Assembly (NCBI GenBank): GCA_030430385.1 | Contig: JAUIFO010000001.1 | Span: 186,001-250,000, forward strand | DNA length: 64,000 bases | Origin: Bacteroidia bacterium | Lineage (GTDB): Bacteria > Bacteroidota > Bacteroidia > Flavobacteriales > Flavobacteriaceae | Direction: 5' to 3' | Shown here: piece by piece, positions 14,568 through 23,950 of the stretch | Numbering within the stretch: the stretch's first letter is position 1 | How the letters are laid out: every line of letters begins with the position of its first letter | Notes under the pieces: generated by a model | Databases searched by the model: none | What the model was told of the DNA's origin: nothing | Seen by the model: the letters and a program-made list of their open reading frames with translations, nothing else | Position numbers and translations under genes: made by a program

Positions 14568-17075
14568 TTAATTCGTTTTGGTATTGGTTTTTCCTAAGGA
14601 TAATAGGTTAGCAAATAACCTGTAAGCTCCAGAAACACCAGCAGGAAACTCTCTAAAGAAACTTAAACCCGTATATACATAATAGCCTTTCCCGTGTTTA
14701 GCAACAATTAGACTTCCTAGTTTTGGATCTTCGCCATTGTCATTCATTGATAGGATAGGAGTGAACTCATCAGCCCACTCATTAGAAAAATATAAACCAC
14801 GTTCTTGAGTCCAGCCTTCAAAGTCTTTTGAAGTTATCTTATTTGGAGAGTTTAAAACAGGATGTTCTGGTTCAAGGAAGCGTACTTCAGCATTTTCATC
14901 AGTAACACGATCTCTAGATATGGAAAAATCGTAAGGTGCTAATGGTTCTGTTTTGAGTCTGTAACTGGTACTGTATTGTGCAATTAAATTTCCGCCTTGC
15001 GCAACATAGTCAAATAATATGTCTTGTTTGAATTTTAGATCATCAAGTGTGTTGTAAGCTCGGATTCCTAAAACAATTGCATCAAACTTACTGATGAGCT
15101 GAGGAGTAATTTCTGAAGGTTCTATCGTTTCAACACGATATCCAATTTGCTCAAGGCTCTCAGGAATAGCATCTCCAGCGCCTTTAATGTAGCCTATATG
15201 CTCACCATTTTTCTGAATGTCTAAACGTACAATTTTACTTTCGCTAGGTAACAATACAGTTTGAAAAGGAATGTGCGCATAGTCAATTTCAATAAGTTCT
15301 CTTGTATAAGTTTTGTTACCAACTGTAACCATTGGTGTGATAAGACCTTCGCTTTGTTCGTTAGGAGGAATGATGGTAAAGACGAGTTTTTGAAAATCGC
15401 CTTTATTTTCAATAGAAACTTTTTGAGTTTTTGGGTACACTTCCCATCCTTGGGGGTAAGCCATTTGTACACTACCTTCTAGGTTTTTTCGCCCTGCTTT
15501 TACAATGACTTCGACATCTTTTTGCTGATTGTTTTCAAAGATGTAAACCTTCTCAGTAAGTGCAGCTGTAGCTTCAGGTATGATTTCAAATGGTTTGTAC
15601 AATTCGCCTTTGTCTGGTTCAGAATAACGATAAACGATTGGTTTGGTAAATGTGATTGGAATCTGGTTGATCAACAGATTAAAATCCACATTAAAAACTC
15701 GAGGTGTTTCAGGTTTTCCAATAAGATTTTTATCTGCTTTATACATACCAAGCGTTCCTTTTTCGGCTAACCAATATGGTGTTGTTGGTTCTTGGTTTTT
15801 AGGAATACTTATAGACTCCTTAAAATTGAAAGTTATATTTTCCTTTAAGTTTATTTGTTTCTGAACATCAAGATTAGTTGATGTCGTGATGCTTTGAAGG
15901 ATCATAGGCGTTTGACTTCTATTCAAAGCTTCAATATTTATGGAAACAACTTCATTTGCAGTTGCCCAATTTGTTTCAGAAGAGGCCTCTAAATACAATC
16001 CAGCACAAGATTCAATAATTGCTTTTAACTCTTTTGTTTTAATGCGTTTCCAATGTTCATCCTTAACTTTTGATAGCAATTGATAGGCTTCTAATAACTT
16101 CGGTAAGTGTGTTGAAGGATCTACAAAATTAAAATTAGCTTCTATCTCATTCAATATCTTGCCGATTTCGGCACCTCCATCAATACGATTCCAAGACGTA
16201 TCAATACCTTCAAAAACATCCGAACTTCCATTAAGCGGATCTCCTTTCAAAAACTCTATAAATTCTTCTTGAGTTCCACGCGATGTTAATCGACCAAACC
16301 CTTGACATAAATGTTGACTACTTGCTATGGAGGCAAGTTCGTTGTTAGAAAGTCCTTTCAGCGGATAATAAACACCAATATCGAAAGAAATCATATTGCT
16401 TTTGTCGATTTTATCAAAAGCTTCTCGACTGCCATAACGCCACCATGAGGTGTTGTAAAATAAGCGTTTAGGTTGCCATAATCCGTGTTCTGAAACTTGC
16501 TCAGGATACACTGAAGGCGAGTTGGTAATATCGAAGGCTTCCATGCTCAACAAGGCAGAACTGGTGTGATGACCATGTGTTCTTCCTGCGCGTCTATGGT
16601 CAAATCTATTGATAATCACATCAGGTTTAAATGTTCTTATGGCTAAGACCACATCATGAAGAACTTTATCTTTGTCCCAAATCTCTAAGGTCTCATCAGG
16701 ATGTTTCGAGTAACCAAAATCATTTGCTCTTGAAAACAATTGTTCGCCACCATCAACACCTCTAGCAGCGAGAAGTTCTTGGGTTCTAATTACACCAAGA
16801 AGCTCTCTTAATTCAGGTCCAATAAGGTTTTGTCCGCCATCACCACGCGTAAGTGAAAGGTAAGCGGTTCTTGCTTTTACGTGATTAGACATGTATGCAA
16901 TTAACCGCGTGTTTTCATCATCTGGATGTGCTGCAACATACAAAACAGAGCCAAGAAAATTTAGCTTTTTTACAGATTCATAAATGTCAGAAGAGGTTTG
17001 TTTGTTGGGGTGTTGTGCAAAGGAAATACTTGTTACGAACAAACATAAAACAAAACAAAAGTAGATGTTTTTCAT
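14568..17075 (-). CDS. secreted PIG-L family deacetylase with C-terminal ThuA/glutamine-amidotransferase-like domain
   Basis: This 835-residue protein has a signal peptide (about 1-20) and a PIG-L/LmbE domain with the zinc motif AHPDDE (49-54) and HGHH (167-170). A long beta-rich middle region (about 400-620) follows, and then a C-terminal domain from about 640 resembling a ThuA/class I glutamine amidotransferase-like fold (VLGIRAYNTLDDL, GGNLIAQYSTSYRL). PIG-L enzymes remove N-acetyl groups from sugar conjugates such as GlcNAc derivatives. The signal peptide puts this one in the periplasm or outside. It is the first gene of a likely operon with the membrane peptide and the SSS symporter, suggesting a scavenging pathway for acetylated sugars (inferred). 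Confidence 0.93.
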   Translation of the reverse strand: MKNIYFCFVLCLFVTSISFAQHPNKQTSSDIYESVKKLNFLGSVLYVAAHPDDENTRLIAYMSNHVKARTAYLSLTRGDGGQNLIGPELRELLGVIRTQELLAARGVDGGEQLFSRANDFGYSKHPDETLEIWDKDKVLHDVVLAIRTFKPDVIINRFDHRRAGRTHGHHTSSALLSMEAFDITNSPSVYPEQVSEHGLWQPKRLFYNTSWWRYGSREAFDKIDKSNMISFDIGVYYPLKGLSNNELASIASSQHLCQGFGRLTSRGTQEEFIEFLKGDPLNGSSDVFEGIDTSWNRIDGGAEIGKILNEIEANFNFVDPSTHLPKLLEAYQLLSKVKDEHWKRIKTKELKAIIESCAGLYLEASSETNWATANEVVSINIEALNRSQTPMILQSITTSTNLDVQKQINLKENITFNFKESISIPKNQEPTTPYWLAEKGTLGMYKADKNLIGKPETPRVFNVDFNLLINQIPITFTKPIVYRYSEPDKGELYKPFEIIPEATAALTEKVYIFENNQQKDVEVIVKAGRKNLEGSVQMAYPQGWEVYPKTQKVSIENKGDFQKLVFTIIPPNEQSEGLITPMVTVGNKTYTRELIEIDYAHIPFQTVLLPSESKIVRLDIQKNGEHIGYIKGAGDAIPESLEQIGYRVETIEPSEITPQLISKFDAIVLGIRAYNTLDDLKFKQDILFDYVAQGGNLIAQYSTSYRLKTEPLAPYDFSISRDRVTDENAEVRFLEPEHPVLNSPNKITSKDFEGWTQERGLYFSNEWADEFTPILSMNDNGEDPKLGSLIVAKHGKGYYVYTGLSFFREFPAGVSGAYRLFANLLSLGKTNTKTN

Positions 17076-17158
17076 GGTGGATGAGTTAGCTAGAACTCAA
17101 ATATAGCAAAGTAATCTAGGCAAGCCTTTTGTTTTAATGTTTCTTTAACTTAAAGGCA

Positions 17159-17875
17159 TTAATCTTTGTGTATGACAAAAATTGCAGGACGTTTGTGAAG
17201 ATCAATTTGTGTATGTTTCCAGTCTTTTATTGTTTGGGTTTTTATGTATTCTGAAGGTAAGGTAATATCACAAGCAATGCATAATCTAGTTTGTGGATGT
17301 AAGGTGTTGCAAATGTCTTCCAGAACCTTATTATTTCTGTAAGGTGTTTCAATAAACAATTGCGTTTGGTTTTGTTCACTAGACATACGTTCCATTTTTT
17401 TGAGACTTGCTTTTCTTTCACTTTTATCAATAGGAATGTAACCGTTAAAGGCAAAACTCTGACCATTCATTCCAGAGCTCATCAAGGCTAATAGTATTGA
17501 AGAAGGACCGACCAATGGTACTACTTGAATATTATTCTCGTGAGCTAGCTTAACAATGTCAGCACCAGGATCAGCAATGCCTGGACATCCTGCTTCAGAT
17601 AGTAAACCCATTGACGTGCCATTTTTACAAGCATCAAGAAAATGTAGCAATTCTTCGGGTTTGGTATACTTGTTTAAGATTTCAAAATTTAGAATCGATT
17701 GTTGTTTTCTGGAATCCACTTTTTTTATGAAGCGTCTGGCTGTCTTTTCGTTCTCAACAATGTAATCATCAACAAGTTCTATGACTTTTTTTACTGAAAT
17801 GGGAAGAACTTCCAAAGGCGGATTGTCTCCAAGTCGTGTTGGAATTAGATACAGTTTACCAAATGTTGCGTTCAT
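17159..17875 (-). CDS. SAM-dependent methyltransferase, RsmI-like (TP-methylase fold)
   Basis: This 238-residue protein has the tetrapyrrole methylase fold. The SAM loop region LLSEAGCPGIADPGADIV is at about 92-109, and VPLVGPSSILLALMSSGMNGQSFAFNGYIP follows at about 118-147. It is closest to the RsmI (16S rRNA 2'-O-methyltransferase, C1402) group but shorter, lacking the usual C-terminal HTH region of RsmI, so it may be a paralogue with a different target. Flavobacteria commonly have such a second copy. The sugar dehydrogenase gene stop is one base upstream of its ATG (17875), so the two are probably co-transcribed. Confidence 0.85.
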   Translation of the reverse strand: MNATFGKLYLIPTRLGDNPPLEVLPISVKKVIELVDDYIVENEKTARRFIKKVDSRKQQSILNFEILNKYTKPEELLHFLDACKNGTSMGLLSEAGCPGIADPGADIVKLAHENNIQVVPLVGPSSILLALMSSGMNGQSFAFNGYIPIDKSERKASLKKMERMSSEQNQTQLFIETPYRNNKVLEDICNTLHPQTRLCIACDITLPSEYIKTQTIKDWKHTQIDLHKRPAIFVIHKD

Positions 17876-17876
17876 T

Positions 17877-19277
17877 TTAGTTAACGACTAGTTTACGAGT
17901 ACTTTTATTTCCGTTGGTTGCTGAAATTTCAACAATATAAACACCGCTATTAAACGCTTTGGTTGAAAGCGAGATGTTTTGTCCAGAAACGTTTGAAATC
18001 GTTTTAACATGTTTTCCAAGGATATCAAAAAATTTGATGTCTTTGAGTTGCATCGTACTTCCAGAAATATCAAAATTTAAAATACCATTAGATGGATTAG
18101 GATACATTTTAATAGTACTTAAACTTTCTTCATCTATGCTTAAACTTGCATCAATAATTCTGTTGATCTCTCCAGAGAAAAGTCCAAGTGTAAATAATTC
18201 ACCATTAACATTTTCTGCAAATCCTGAAATGCCAGCATTACTAAATTGGTCTTCAAAAGTTAATTGATAGGTGTCAGGATCGGTTTCTCTCACAACACCA
18301 ACTTCGTCACTACAATAGTCAGCAAAAAAGTACAAGCCTTGTAAAGTAGTTTGTTGCGTCCCTCTGTACACATAACCTCCAGTAATGGAACATCTAAACG
18401 GGCTACCACCATAGTTGTATTCTGCAACAGGAAACGTTAGAGTATTCATTGCAGGACAACCCGTTGTATTAAACGGAGAGTTTCCTTCATAGCATCTCCA
18501 ACCATAATTTTCACCTCCTGAACTACTAGCATCAACTTTATTGATTTCTTCTTTACTGTTTTGTCCAACATCAGCTAACCAAAGATCTCCATTGCTTCGA
18601 TCAAATGAAAATTTCCATGTATTTCTTAAGCCGTAAGCCCATATTTCATCTTCTGCACCAGCAACACCAACAAAAGGATTGTCGATAGGAATTCCATAGT
18701 TTCCTTCACTTGTTCCATCTACATCAATTCGAAGAAGTTTACCAAGTAGTAATGTTGTATTTTGTGCTCTATCACCAGGGTCACCACCAGAGCCACCATC
18801 ACCTATGGAAATATAGAGATAACCATCGTTAGGTCCGAAATGCATATCGCCTCCATTATGATTTGAAAAAGGTTGTGGGATGGTCATTAGGATCAATTCG
18901 GAAGAAGCATCAGCGGTATTCGCATTTAATCTGCTAAATCTTGAGATGACACTATCTCCAGAATTATTAATATAATTCACATAAAAATAACCATTAGCTG
19001 CATAATTGGGATGAAATGCAATTCCGAGAAGCCCTTGTTCATTTCCTATATCTCTAACAATTGATTCAATATCTAAAAAGGGAGTCGTGTTAACAGAACC
19101 GTTAGAATTTATGATTTTGATAATTCCAGATTGTTCACAGACAAAGAACCTGTCGTCTCCTGCATGTTTCATGTTAACTGGTCTGGTAAGACCACTAGCA
19201 AATAGCTCTAATTCAATATCTTGAGAATGGCCTAACATAAAACAAATACTTATTAGGAATAGGGTAATTTTTTTCAT
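17877..19277 (-). CDS. PQQ-dependent sugar dehydrogenase-like protein with T9SS sorting domain
   Basis: This 466-residue protein begins with a signal peptide (about 1-18). A six-bladed propeller of the glucose/sorbosone dehydrogenase family follows (about 20-370), with LTRPVNMKHAGDDRFFVCEQ, GLLGIAFHPNY and HNGGDMHFGPNDGYLYISIGDGG. The last ~75 residues (MYPNPSNGILNFDI ... GVYIVEISATNG ... KLVVN) form a type IX secretion C-terminal domain, so the protein is exported to the cell surface or medium. Soluble aldose sugar dehydrogenases oxidise sugars using PQQ; whether this organism makes PQQ is not visible. Confidence 0.93.
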   Translation of the reverse strand: MKKITLFLISICFMLGHSQDIELELFASGLTRPVNMKHAGDDRFFVCEQSGIIKIINSNGSVNTTPFLDIESIVRDIGNEQGLLGIAFHPNYAANGYFYVNYINNSGDSVISRFSRLNANTADASSELILMTIPQPFSNHNGGDMHFGPNDGYLYISIGDGGSGGDPGDRAQNTTLLLGKLLRIDVDGTSEGNYGIPIDNPFVGVAGAEDEIWAYGLRNTWKFSFDRSNGDLWLADVGQNSKEEINKVDASSSGGENYGWRCYEGNSPFNTTGCPAMNTLTFPVAEYNYGGSPFRCSITGGYVYRGTQQTTLQGLYFFADYCSDEVGVVRETDPDTYQLTFEDQFSNAGISGFAENVNGELFTLGLFSGEINRIIDASLSIDEESLSTIKMYPNPSNGILNFDISGSTMQLKDIKFFDILGKHVKTISNVSGQNISLSTKAFNSGVYIVEISATNGNKSTRKLVVN

Positions 19278-19350
19278 AGTACAATGTGTTTTTTTTGAAT
19301 GCGATTTTGCTAAATGTACAAAAAAACTTATAAAATGTTAAAGAAAATTC

Positions 19351-19815
19351 CTATTGGGCAACGTTTTGAAGCTGTTGTGATAAAGCTTCACAAGCTTGAT
19401 TTAATACGCTATAAACCTCTTCAAAATCAGACATGTCTCCATAATATGGATCGGGTACATAGCTGAAATTACTTTGGTTATCCATCTCTAAAATCGGCTT
19501 GACCTTAGCAATATCTTTTGTGTCTCGTGCAAGTGCAATTACATTTTGGAAATTAGAATCATCCATGGTAAATATGTAATCAAAATCATTAAAATCTGAA
19601 ACTTTAAATTGACGACCACGTTGCATTGAAATATCAATGCCATGAGATTTAGCGACAGCTACAGAACGATGATCGGGAGAATCGCCTACATGATAATTGG
19701 CAGTTCCAGCAGAGTCTACATAAAATTTATCGCTAGGTAATTTAGATTCCAGAATACCATGAGCTAATGGTGAGCGACAAATATTTCCGAGGCAAACCAT
19801 TAAAATTTTAACCAT
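19351..19815 (-). CDS. low molecular weight protein-tyrosine phosphatase
   Basis: This 154-residue protein has the P-loop CLGNICRSP (Cys8 to Pro16; catalytic Cys8, Arg14) near its N-terminus and the general-acid loop DPYYGD near residue 117. It belongs to the Wzb/YwlE-type family that dephosphorylates tyrosine kinases or phosphoarginine proteins. It lies 13 bases downstream of dnaA and reads the same way, as in many Flavobacteriaceae. No kinase gene is next to it, so its substrate is unknown. Confidence 0.95.
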   Translation of the reverse strand: MVKILMVCLGNICRSPLAHGILESKLPSDKFYVDSAGTANYHVGDSPDHRSVAVAKSHGIDISMQRGRQFKVSDFNDFDYIFTMDDSNFQNVIALARDTKDIAKVKPILEMDNQSNFSYVPDPYYGDMSDFEEVYSVLNQACEALSQQLQNVAQ

Positions 19816-19828
19816 AAATAGTATTTAT

Positions 19829-21256
19829 TTATATGGAAAGTTTTTTGGAAAGATCTTCAACATACTTTCTAAATTGTTTGTCGGTTGAAGATAAATTATC
19901 TACAGTTTTGCATGCATGCAACACCGTAGCATGATCACGTTTCCCAATTTGCGAACCAATACTTGCTAAGGAAGCTTTAGTATATTTTTTAGCAAAGAAC
20001 ATTGCTAATTGTCTAGCTTGTACAATATGACGTTTTCTGGTTTTAGATTGTAGAGTGCTCACATCCATTTGGAAATAATCTGAAACGACCTTTTGGATGT
20101 AATCTATAGAAACTTCACGTTTGGTGTTTTTAACAAACTTCTCTACAATTTCCTTAGCTAGATTAACTGTAATTTCTTTTTTGTTAAAAGACGACTGCGC
20201 AATTAATGAAATAATAGCACCTTCAAGTTCACGTACGTTAGTTTTAATGTGCTTTGCAACGTATTCAATAATTTCTTCAGGCATTTCAACACCATCACGA
20301 TAGAGTTTATTCTTTAAGATAGACACTCTAGTTTCAAAATCTGGACTTTGAAGCTCAGCAGAAAGTCCCCATTTAAAACGAGATAACAAACGTTGCTCAA
20401 TGTCTTGCATATCAACAGGAGCTTTATCACTTGTTAAGATAACCTGCTTTCCGTTTTGGTGCAAGTGATTGAAAATGTGGAAAAATACATCTTGTGTCCC
20501 AGATTTACCAGATAGAAATTGAACATCGTCAATAATAAGGACATCTATAATTTGATAGAAGTGAATAAAATCATTTCTATTATTCTTTTTAACAGAATCA
20601 ATATATTGTTGAGTGAACTTTTCAGCTGAAATATACAGTACTGTTTTTTCTGGATATTTGTCTTTAATGTCCACACCAATAGCATGTGCTAAATGTGTTT
20701 TACCTAAACCAACACCACCAAAAATAAGAAGCGGATTAAAAGATGTGCCTCCTGGTTTGTTAGCAACAGCAATCCCTGCATTTCTAGCGAGTCTGTTTGA
20801 GTCGCCTTCTAAGAAATTCTCAAAACTATAATTAGGATTGAGTTGCGACTCAATCTTTACATTTCTAATTCCAGGAATGATAAACGGATTTTTGAGTTCA
20901 GGATTTTTGTTGTTTAGTGGAACATCAACATCTTGAGATTTTAAAGCACCTCTGTTTGAACTTGGAATCTTTTCAGTGAAAGGTTGTTTGTTACCATAAG
21001 TGTTTTCCATTTTGATAACGTAAACCAGTTTAGCAGATTCCCCTAATTGTTTTGTAAGAGCAACTTTTAAAATTTTAACGTAGTGTTCTTCTAACCATTC
21101 GTAGAAAAATTTACTAGGTACTTGAATGCTTAGTGCGTTATCTGTAAGTTTCACTGCAATTATTGGCTCAAACCATGTTTTATAGGCTTGAGGTTGAATA
21201 TTATCTTTTATAAAAGACAGACAGTTAGTCCAAACCGATTGCGCAGTTACATCCAT
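19829..21256 (-). CDS. dnaA: chromosomal replication initiator DnaA
   Basis: DnaA binds 9-mer boxes at oriC, melts the origin and recruits the helicase. The 475-residue protein is complete. An N-terminal domain (about 1-85) comes first, then a variable linker, then an AAA+ domain with Walker A GGVGLGKTHLA (about 180-190) and Walker B DVLIIDDVQFL, an arginine-finger region QRLLSRFKWGL, and a C-terminal DnaA-box domain with KRDHATVLHACKTV. The gene is not beside dnaN or recF, which is usual in Bacteroidetes. I do not see a cluster of consensus DnaA boxes in the flanking 190-base gap. A hairpin followed by U's lies in its leader. Confidence 0.98.
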   Translation of the reverse strand: MDVTAQSVWTNCLSFIKDNIQPQAYKTWFEPIIAVKLTDNALSIQVPSKFFYEWLEEHYVKILKVALTKQLGESAKLVYVIKMENTYGNKQPFTEKIPSSNRGALKSQDVDVPLNNKNPELKNPFIIPGIRNVKIESQLNPNYSFENFLEGDSNRLARNAGIAVANKPGGTSFNPLLIFGGVGLGKTHLAHAIGVDIKDKYPEKTVLYISAEKFTQQYIDSVKKNNRNDFIHFYQIIDVLIIDDVQFLSGKSGTQDVFFHIFNHLHQNGKQVILTSDKAPVDMQDIEQRLLSRFKWGLSAELQSPDFETRVSILKNKLYRDGVEMPEEIIEYVAKHIKTNVRELEGAIISLIAQSSFNKKEITVNLAKEIVEKFVKNTKREVSIDYIQKVVSDYFQMDVSTLQSKTRKRHIVQARQLAMFFAKKYTKASLASIGSQIGKRDHATVLHACKTVDNLSSTDKQFRKYVEDLSKKLSI

Positions 21257-21292
21257 TCTCCAAGTAAAAATTTTAAGTTGTTAGTTAGTTAG

Positions 21293-21320
21293 CAAAAAAA
21301 AGAGAAAAGCGTGTTTCTCT
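21293..21320 (-). terminator. terminator-like hairpin in the dnaA leader
   Basis: Read on the minus strand, the sequence is AGAGAAA-CACGCT-TTTCTCT followed by seven or more T's. It is a 7-bp stem and U-tract lying about 37 bases upstream of the dnaA ATG. No gene precedes it on this strand (the next gene upstream is rightward), so it is not an ordinary end of a transcript. A degenerate -7 element (CATATTTG, 21339-21346) sits beyond it, which would place the hairpin in the dnaA 5' leader, possibly as an attenuator. Confidence 0.5.
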
Positions 21321-21447
21321 ATAGTGATTTTAACAGGACAAATATGTGAACAAATTTTTTAATAAAAAAATCAAAAACCGTTGATTTTTTAGAAATTTTT
21401 GTGCATGTTTAAATCCTGTCGAAATTACAAAAAAAATCTCAAAACTT

Positions 21448-21858
21448 ATGGATAAAACTAAAACCTCACATGAGATTCAATTTAGAGTACGTTATGGTGA
21501 AACCGATCAAATGGGAGTTGTTTATCATGGAAATTACGCCAATTATTTTGAGATGGGACGAACGGAATGGCTACGACACATGGGGTTTTCTTACAAGCAA
21601 ATGGAAAAAGAGGGAGTCATGCTGCCTGTTATTTCATTGTCTATAAACTACAAAAAGTCAGCGTGTTATGATGACCTGCTTAAAGTAAAAACTTGGCTAG
21701 TCAAAATGCCTGCAGTTAAAATTGAATTTAATTATGAAATTAGGAATGAAAACGACGAAATTTTAACAACTGGAAATTCTGTTTTGGCCTTTATGGATGT
21801 TAATAAGAATCGTCCTACACGTTGTCCAGATTATATTTTAGACCAACTGCAAAATTAA
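21448..21858 (+). CDS. acyl-CoA thioesterase, hot-dog fold (YbgC/FadM-like)
   Basis: This 136-residue protein has the 4-hydroxybenzoyl-CoA thioesterase signature RYGETDQMGVVYHGNYANYFEMGR near its start (Asp at about 18 in the ETDQMGVVYH loop is the expected catalytic residue), followed by a hot-dog beta sheet. Such enzymes hydrolyse acyl-CoA or acyl-ACP thioesters. It is a lone rightward gene between divergent dnaA and convergent yigZ, and its last 4 bases overlap the end of yigZ on the other strand. Confidence 0.93.
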   Translation: MDKTKTSHEIQFRVRYGETDQMGVVYHGNYANYFEMGRTEWLRHMGFSYKQMEKEGVMLPVISLSINYKKSACYDDLLKVKTWLVKMPAVKIEFNYEIRNENDEILTTGNSVLAFMDVNKNRPTRCPDYILDQLQN

Positions 21859-22475
21859 TCGTTCAACGTCTTAATGTCAACTTCGTATAATCGGTTGAAA
21901 ATATCAAAAATGGCATCTGCTTCTTTTAATCTTACAGAAATGTGAAGTTCACAATGTAATTCTAACAACTGATTTATCACTGAAATTTGTTTCTCTTTAA
22001 TAATACGCATCACCTTATTCATATTCTTATAATCAAAAGTAATAGCGTATTCTACATTGATGGTTTTTGTGACAATATTTGAAGCTTCTAAAGCTAATTG
22101 TGCGCCAGTTCTATAAGCATTGATAAGTCCGCTAACACCTAACTTTACGCCGCCAAAATAACGTACGACTACAACGATTAGATTAGTAACATCAAACGAT
22201 TGTATTTGTCCGTAAATTGGCATACCTGCACTATTATTTGGTTCGCCATCATCATTAGCTCTGTAAGATATGGTATTTTCAGTTTTGCCGAGTTGATAAG
22301 CATAACACCAATGTCTTGCTTGATAATGTTGCTTTTTTAAAGCATCAATGTGTGCTTTTGCATCTTCTTCATTTGAAATAGGGAAGGCATACCCAAAAAA
22401 CTTACTATTCTTATCCTTAAATAAAACTTCAGGAGAAGGCTTTGTGATGGTTTTGTATGTATCCTTTTCAATCAT
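21855..22475 (-). CDS. YigZ/IMPACT family protein
   Basis: From the ATG at 22475 the protein has about 206 residues with the UPF0029 signature: RHWCYAYQL, YRANDDGEPNNSAGMPI and VVVVRYFGGVKLGVSGL. A C-terminal DUF1949-like domain follows. The family is related to the IMPACT/GCN1-binding proteins, and its bacterial role is not settled. A longer start at 22529 exists, but 22475 gives a TAATG junction with the upstream EamA gene (one shared base) and matches family length. It converges with the thioesterase gene. Confidence 0.92.
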   Translation of the reverse strand: MIEKDTYKTITKPSPEVLFKDKNSKFFGYAFPISNEEDAKAHIDALKKQHYQARHWCYAYQLGKTENTISYRANDDGEPNNSAGMPIYGQIQSFDVTNLIVVVVRYFGGVKLGVSGLINAYRTGAQLALEASNIVTKTINVEYAITFDYKNMNKVMRIIKEKQISVINQLLELHCELHISVRLKEADAIFDIFNRLYEVDIKTLND

Positions 22476-23338
22476 TAAGCTAGAGTTACTAATACAATTG
22501 AAACAATGGCTAGTGTTACTCCAAACCAATTCGTTTTTGTTATAGATTCTTTAAACATAAGTAAACCTAAAAGTGTTGAAACCATAACAATGGCGACATT
22601 GTTTACTGTAAATAGTGTTGAACTCTCTAGGCTTTCATGATTTAAAGCTTTTAATAAATAGTAAATTGAAAAATAATTAACCACACCTAAAATGCTACCA
22701 GCGATAACAGCCTTTAATGGAAATTTTGTGGGTTTTTTAATCGATTTGTATATTAAAAATACTACACCCATAAGAAAAGCAAATGCAAAAATTGTAGCCG
22801 AAAATAAAGGAATACCATTTTCAGGTACATATGTTGTTTCAACATATTTAATGGAAGTGTCGATAACACCAGAGCCAAAAAATAACAGAATTGGCAGCCA
22901 TAGTCCTTTTGTGATGTTTTCTGAAGTTTTTGGTTTTACGGAAGTGAGATATACGGCAACCAAAGCAAGAATAATTCCGACAATTTTTTGAATGCCTGCA
23001 CTTTCGTTGTATACATATATTCCAAAAATAATTGGAATGATAACACTCATCTTTGAAGCTACCGAAGCTACCGATAATCCATTTCGCTGTGCAGTTAACG
23101 CCATAACATTAAAAATGGTAATGAATAAAAAGCCTAATCCGAATGCACCATATACCCATTTGGAATGTAAAACTTCTGAAACATTAATAGGAGCATCGTA
23201 ACTCCATAAACCAAATAAACAGGCAGCAATGTAATTAATAACAATAGTTTGAAGGATATCGATATTAAATTTTTCCAGCAGTTTAAAAATGATAAATATG
23301 CAAGTGGATGCGATGATGCTAAAGAGTAGATATATCAA
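22475..23338 (-). CDS. EamA/DMT family transporter
   Basis: This 287-residue protein has about ten membrane helices in two EamA-type halves (roughly 1-135 and 150-287), as in drug/metabolite exporters. In the second half the run GSILGVVNYFSIYYLLKAL and the closing SLLGLLMFKES-like and NWFGVTLAIVSIVLVTLA segments follow the EamA pattern. The substrate cannot be predicted. It overlaps the HAD hydrolase gene upstream by 4 bases and shares a base with yigZ downstream, forming a tight leftward group that includes ribD. Confidence 0.9.
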   Translation of the reverse strand: MIYLLFSIIASTCIFIIFKLLEKFNIDILQTIVINYIAACLFGLWSYDAPINVSEVLHSKWVYGAFGLGFLFITIFNVMALTAQRNGLSVASVASKMSVIIPIIFGIYVYNESAGIQKIVGIILALVAVYLTSVKPKTSENITKGLWLPILLFFGSGVIDTSIKYVETTYVPENGIPLFSATIFAFAFLMGVVFLIYKSIKKPTKFPLKAVIAGSILGVVNYFSIYYLLKALNHESLESSTLFTVNNVAIVMVSTLLGLLMFKESITKTNWFGVTLAIVSIVLVTLA

Positions 23339-23949
23339 AATAAATCGGATTTAATTACAAATAAGTTGCTGACGTCTTCTTTGGTTTCATCAATATTCCA
23401 AACTTGAATGCCTAGTTTAGAAGCAGCATTAGTATTTTCTTTAGTGTCGTCTATAAACAAACACTGTTCAGGGTTTAAATTGTTTTCATTTAATACGAAT
23501 TCATAAATATTGCGATTCGGTTTTCTTAATTGAATTTCGTGTGATAAATAAAACTGATCAAAACACGATTTGAATTCTTCATAAAAAGGCACATGTTGCT
23601 TTACCCAATTGATGTGTAACTCGTTGGTATTACTTAATAAAATTAAAGTGTAGTTGTCTTTCTTTTTTAAGGCTTTAAGAAATTCTAAGCGTTCCTTTGG
23701 GAAATCTCTCAAAATAAAATTCCAAGCTTTCATAATTTGAGCTTCGGTAAGCTTTGGGAAGTTATCACAATAAAAGTTTAGAAATTCTCGAGAGCTCATT
23801 AAACCTTGTTCATAAAGGGTATTTACAGCTGTTAATTCTTCAGGGAAGGCATCTAATTCAAACAGTTGTAAAGCATTATCTATGGCGCCTTGTTTATCTA
23901 AATTGATAAAGACGTCTCCAAAATCGAATATGATAGTATTGATGTTCAA
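23335..23949 (-). CDS. HAD superfamily hydrolase (YihX-like)
   Basis: This 204-residue protein shows HAD motifs I (IIFDFGDVFINLD, nucleophile Asp9), II (LLSNTNELH) and III/IV (CLFIDDTKENTNAAS). A helical cap lies in between. It matches the HAD-IA type that includes YihX, an alpha-D-glucose-1-phosphate phosphatase, but the actual substrate is unknown. The gene starts one base after the ribD stop and overlaps the EamA gene by 4 bases. The pyrimidine phosphatase step after RibD is done by HAD proteins in several bacteria, so a role in riboflavin synthesis is possible but unproven. Confidence 0.9.
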   Translation of the reverse strand: MNINTIIFDFGDVFINLDKQGAIDNALQLFELDAFPEELTAVNTLYEQGLMSSREFLNFYCDNFPKLTEAQIMKAWNFILRDFPKERLEFLKALKKKDNYTLILLSNTNELHINWVKQHVPFYEEFKSCFDQFYLSHEIQLRKPNRNIYEFVLNENNLNPEQCLFIDDTKENTNAASKLGIQVWNIDETKEDVSNLFVIKSDLF

Positions 23950-23950
23950 T

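Noticed and set aside
21257..21447. Replication origin beside dnaA
   Set aside because: No cluster of consensus DnaA boxes or GC-skew evidence could be read in this gap, and dnaA is often away from oriC in Bacteroidetes.
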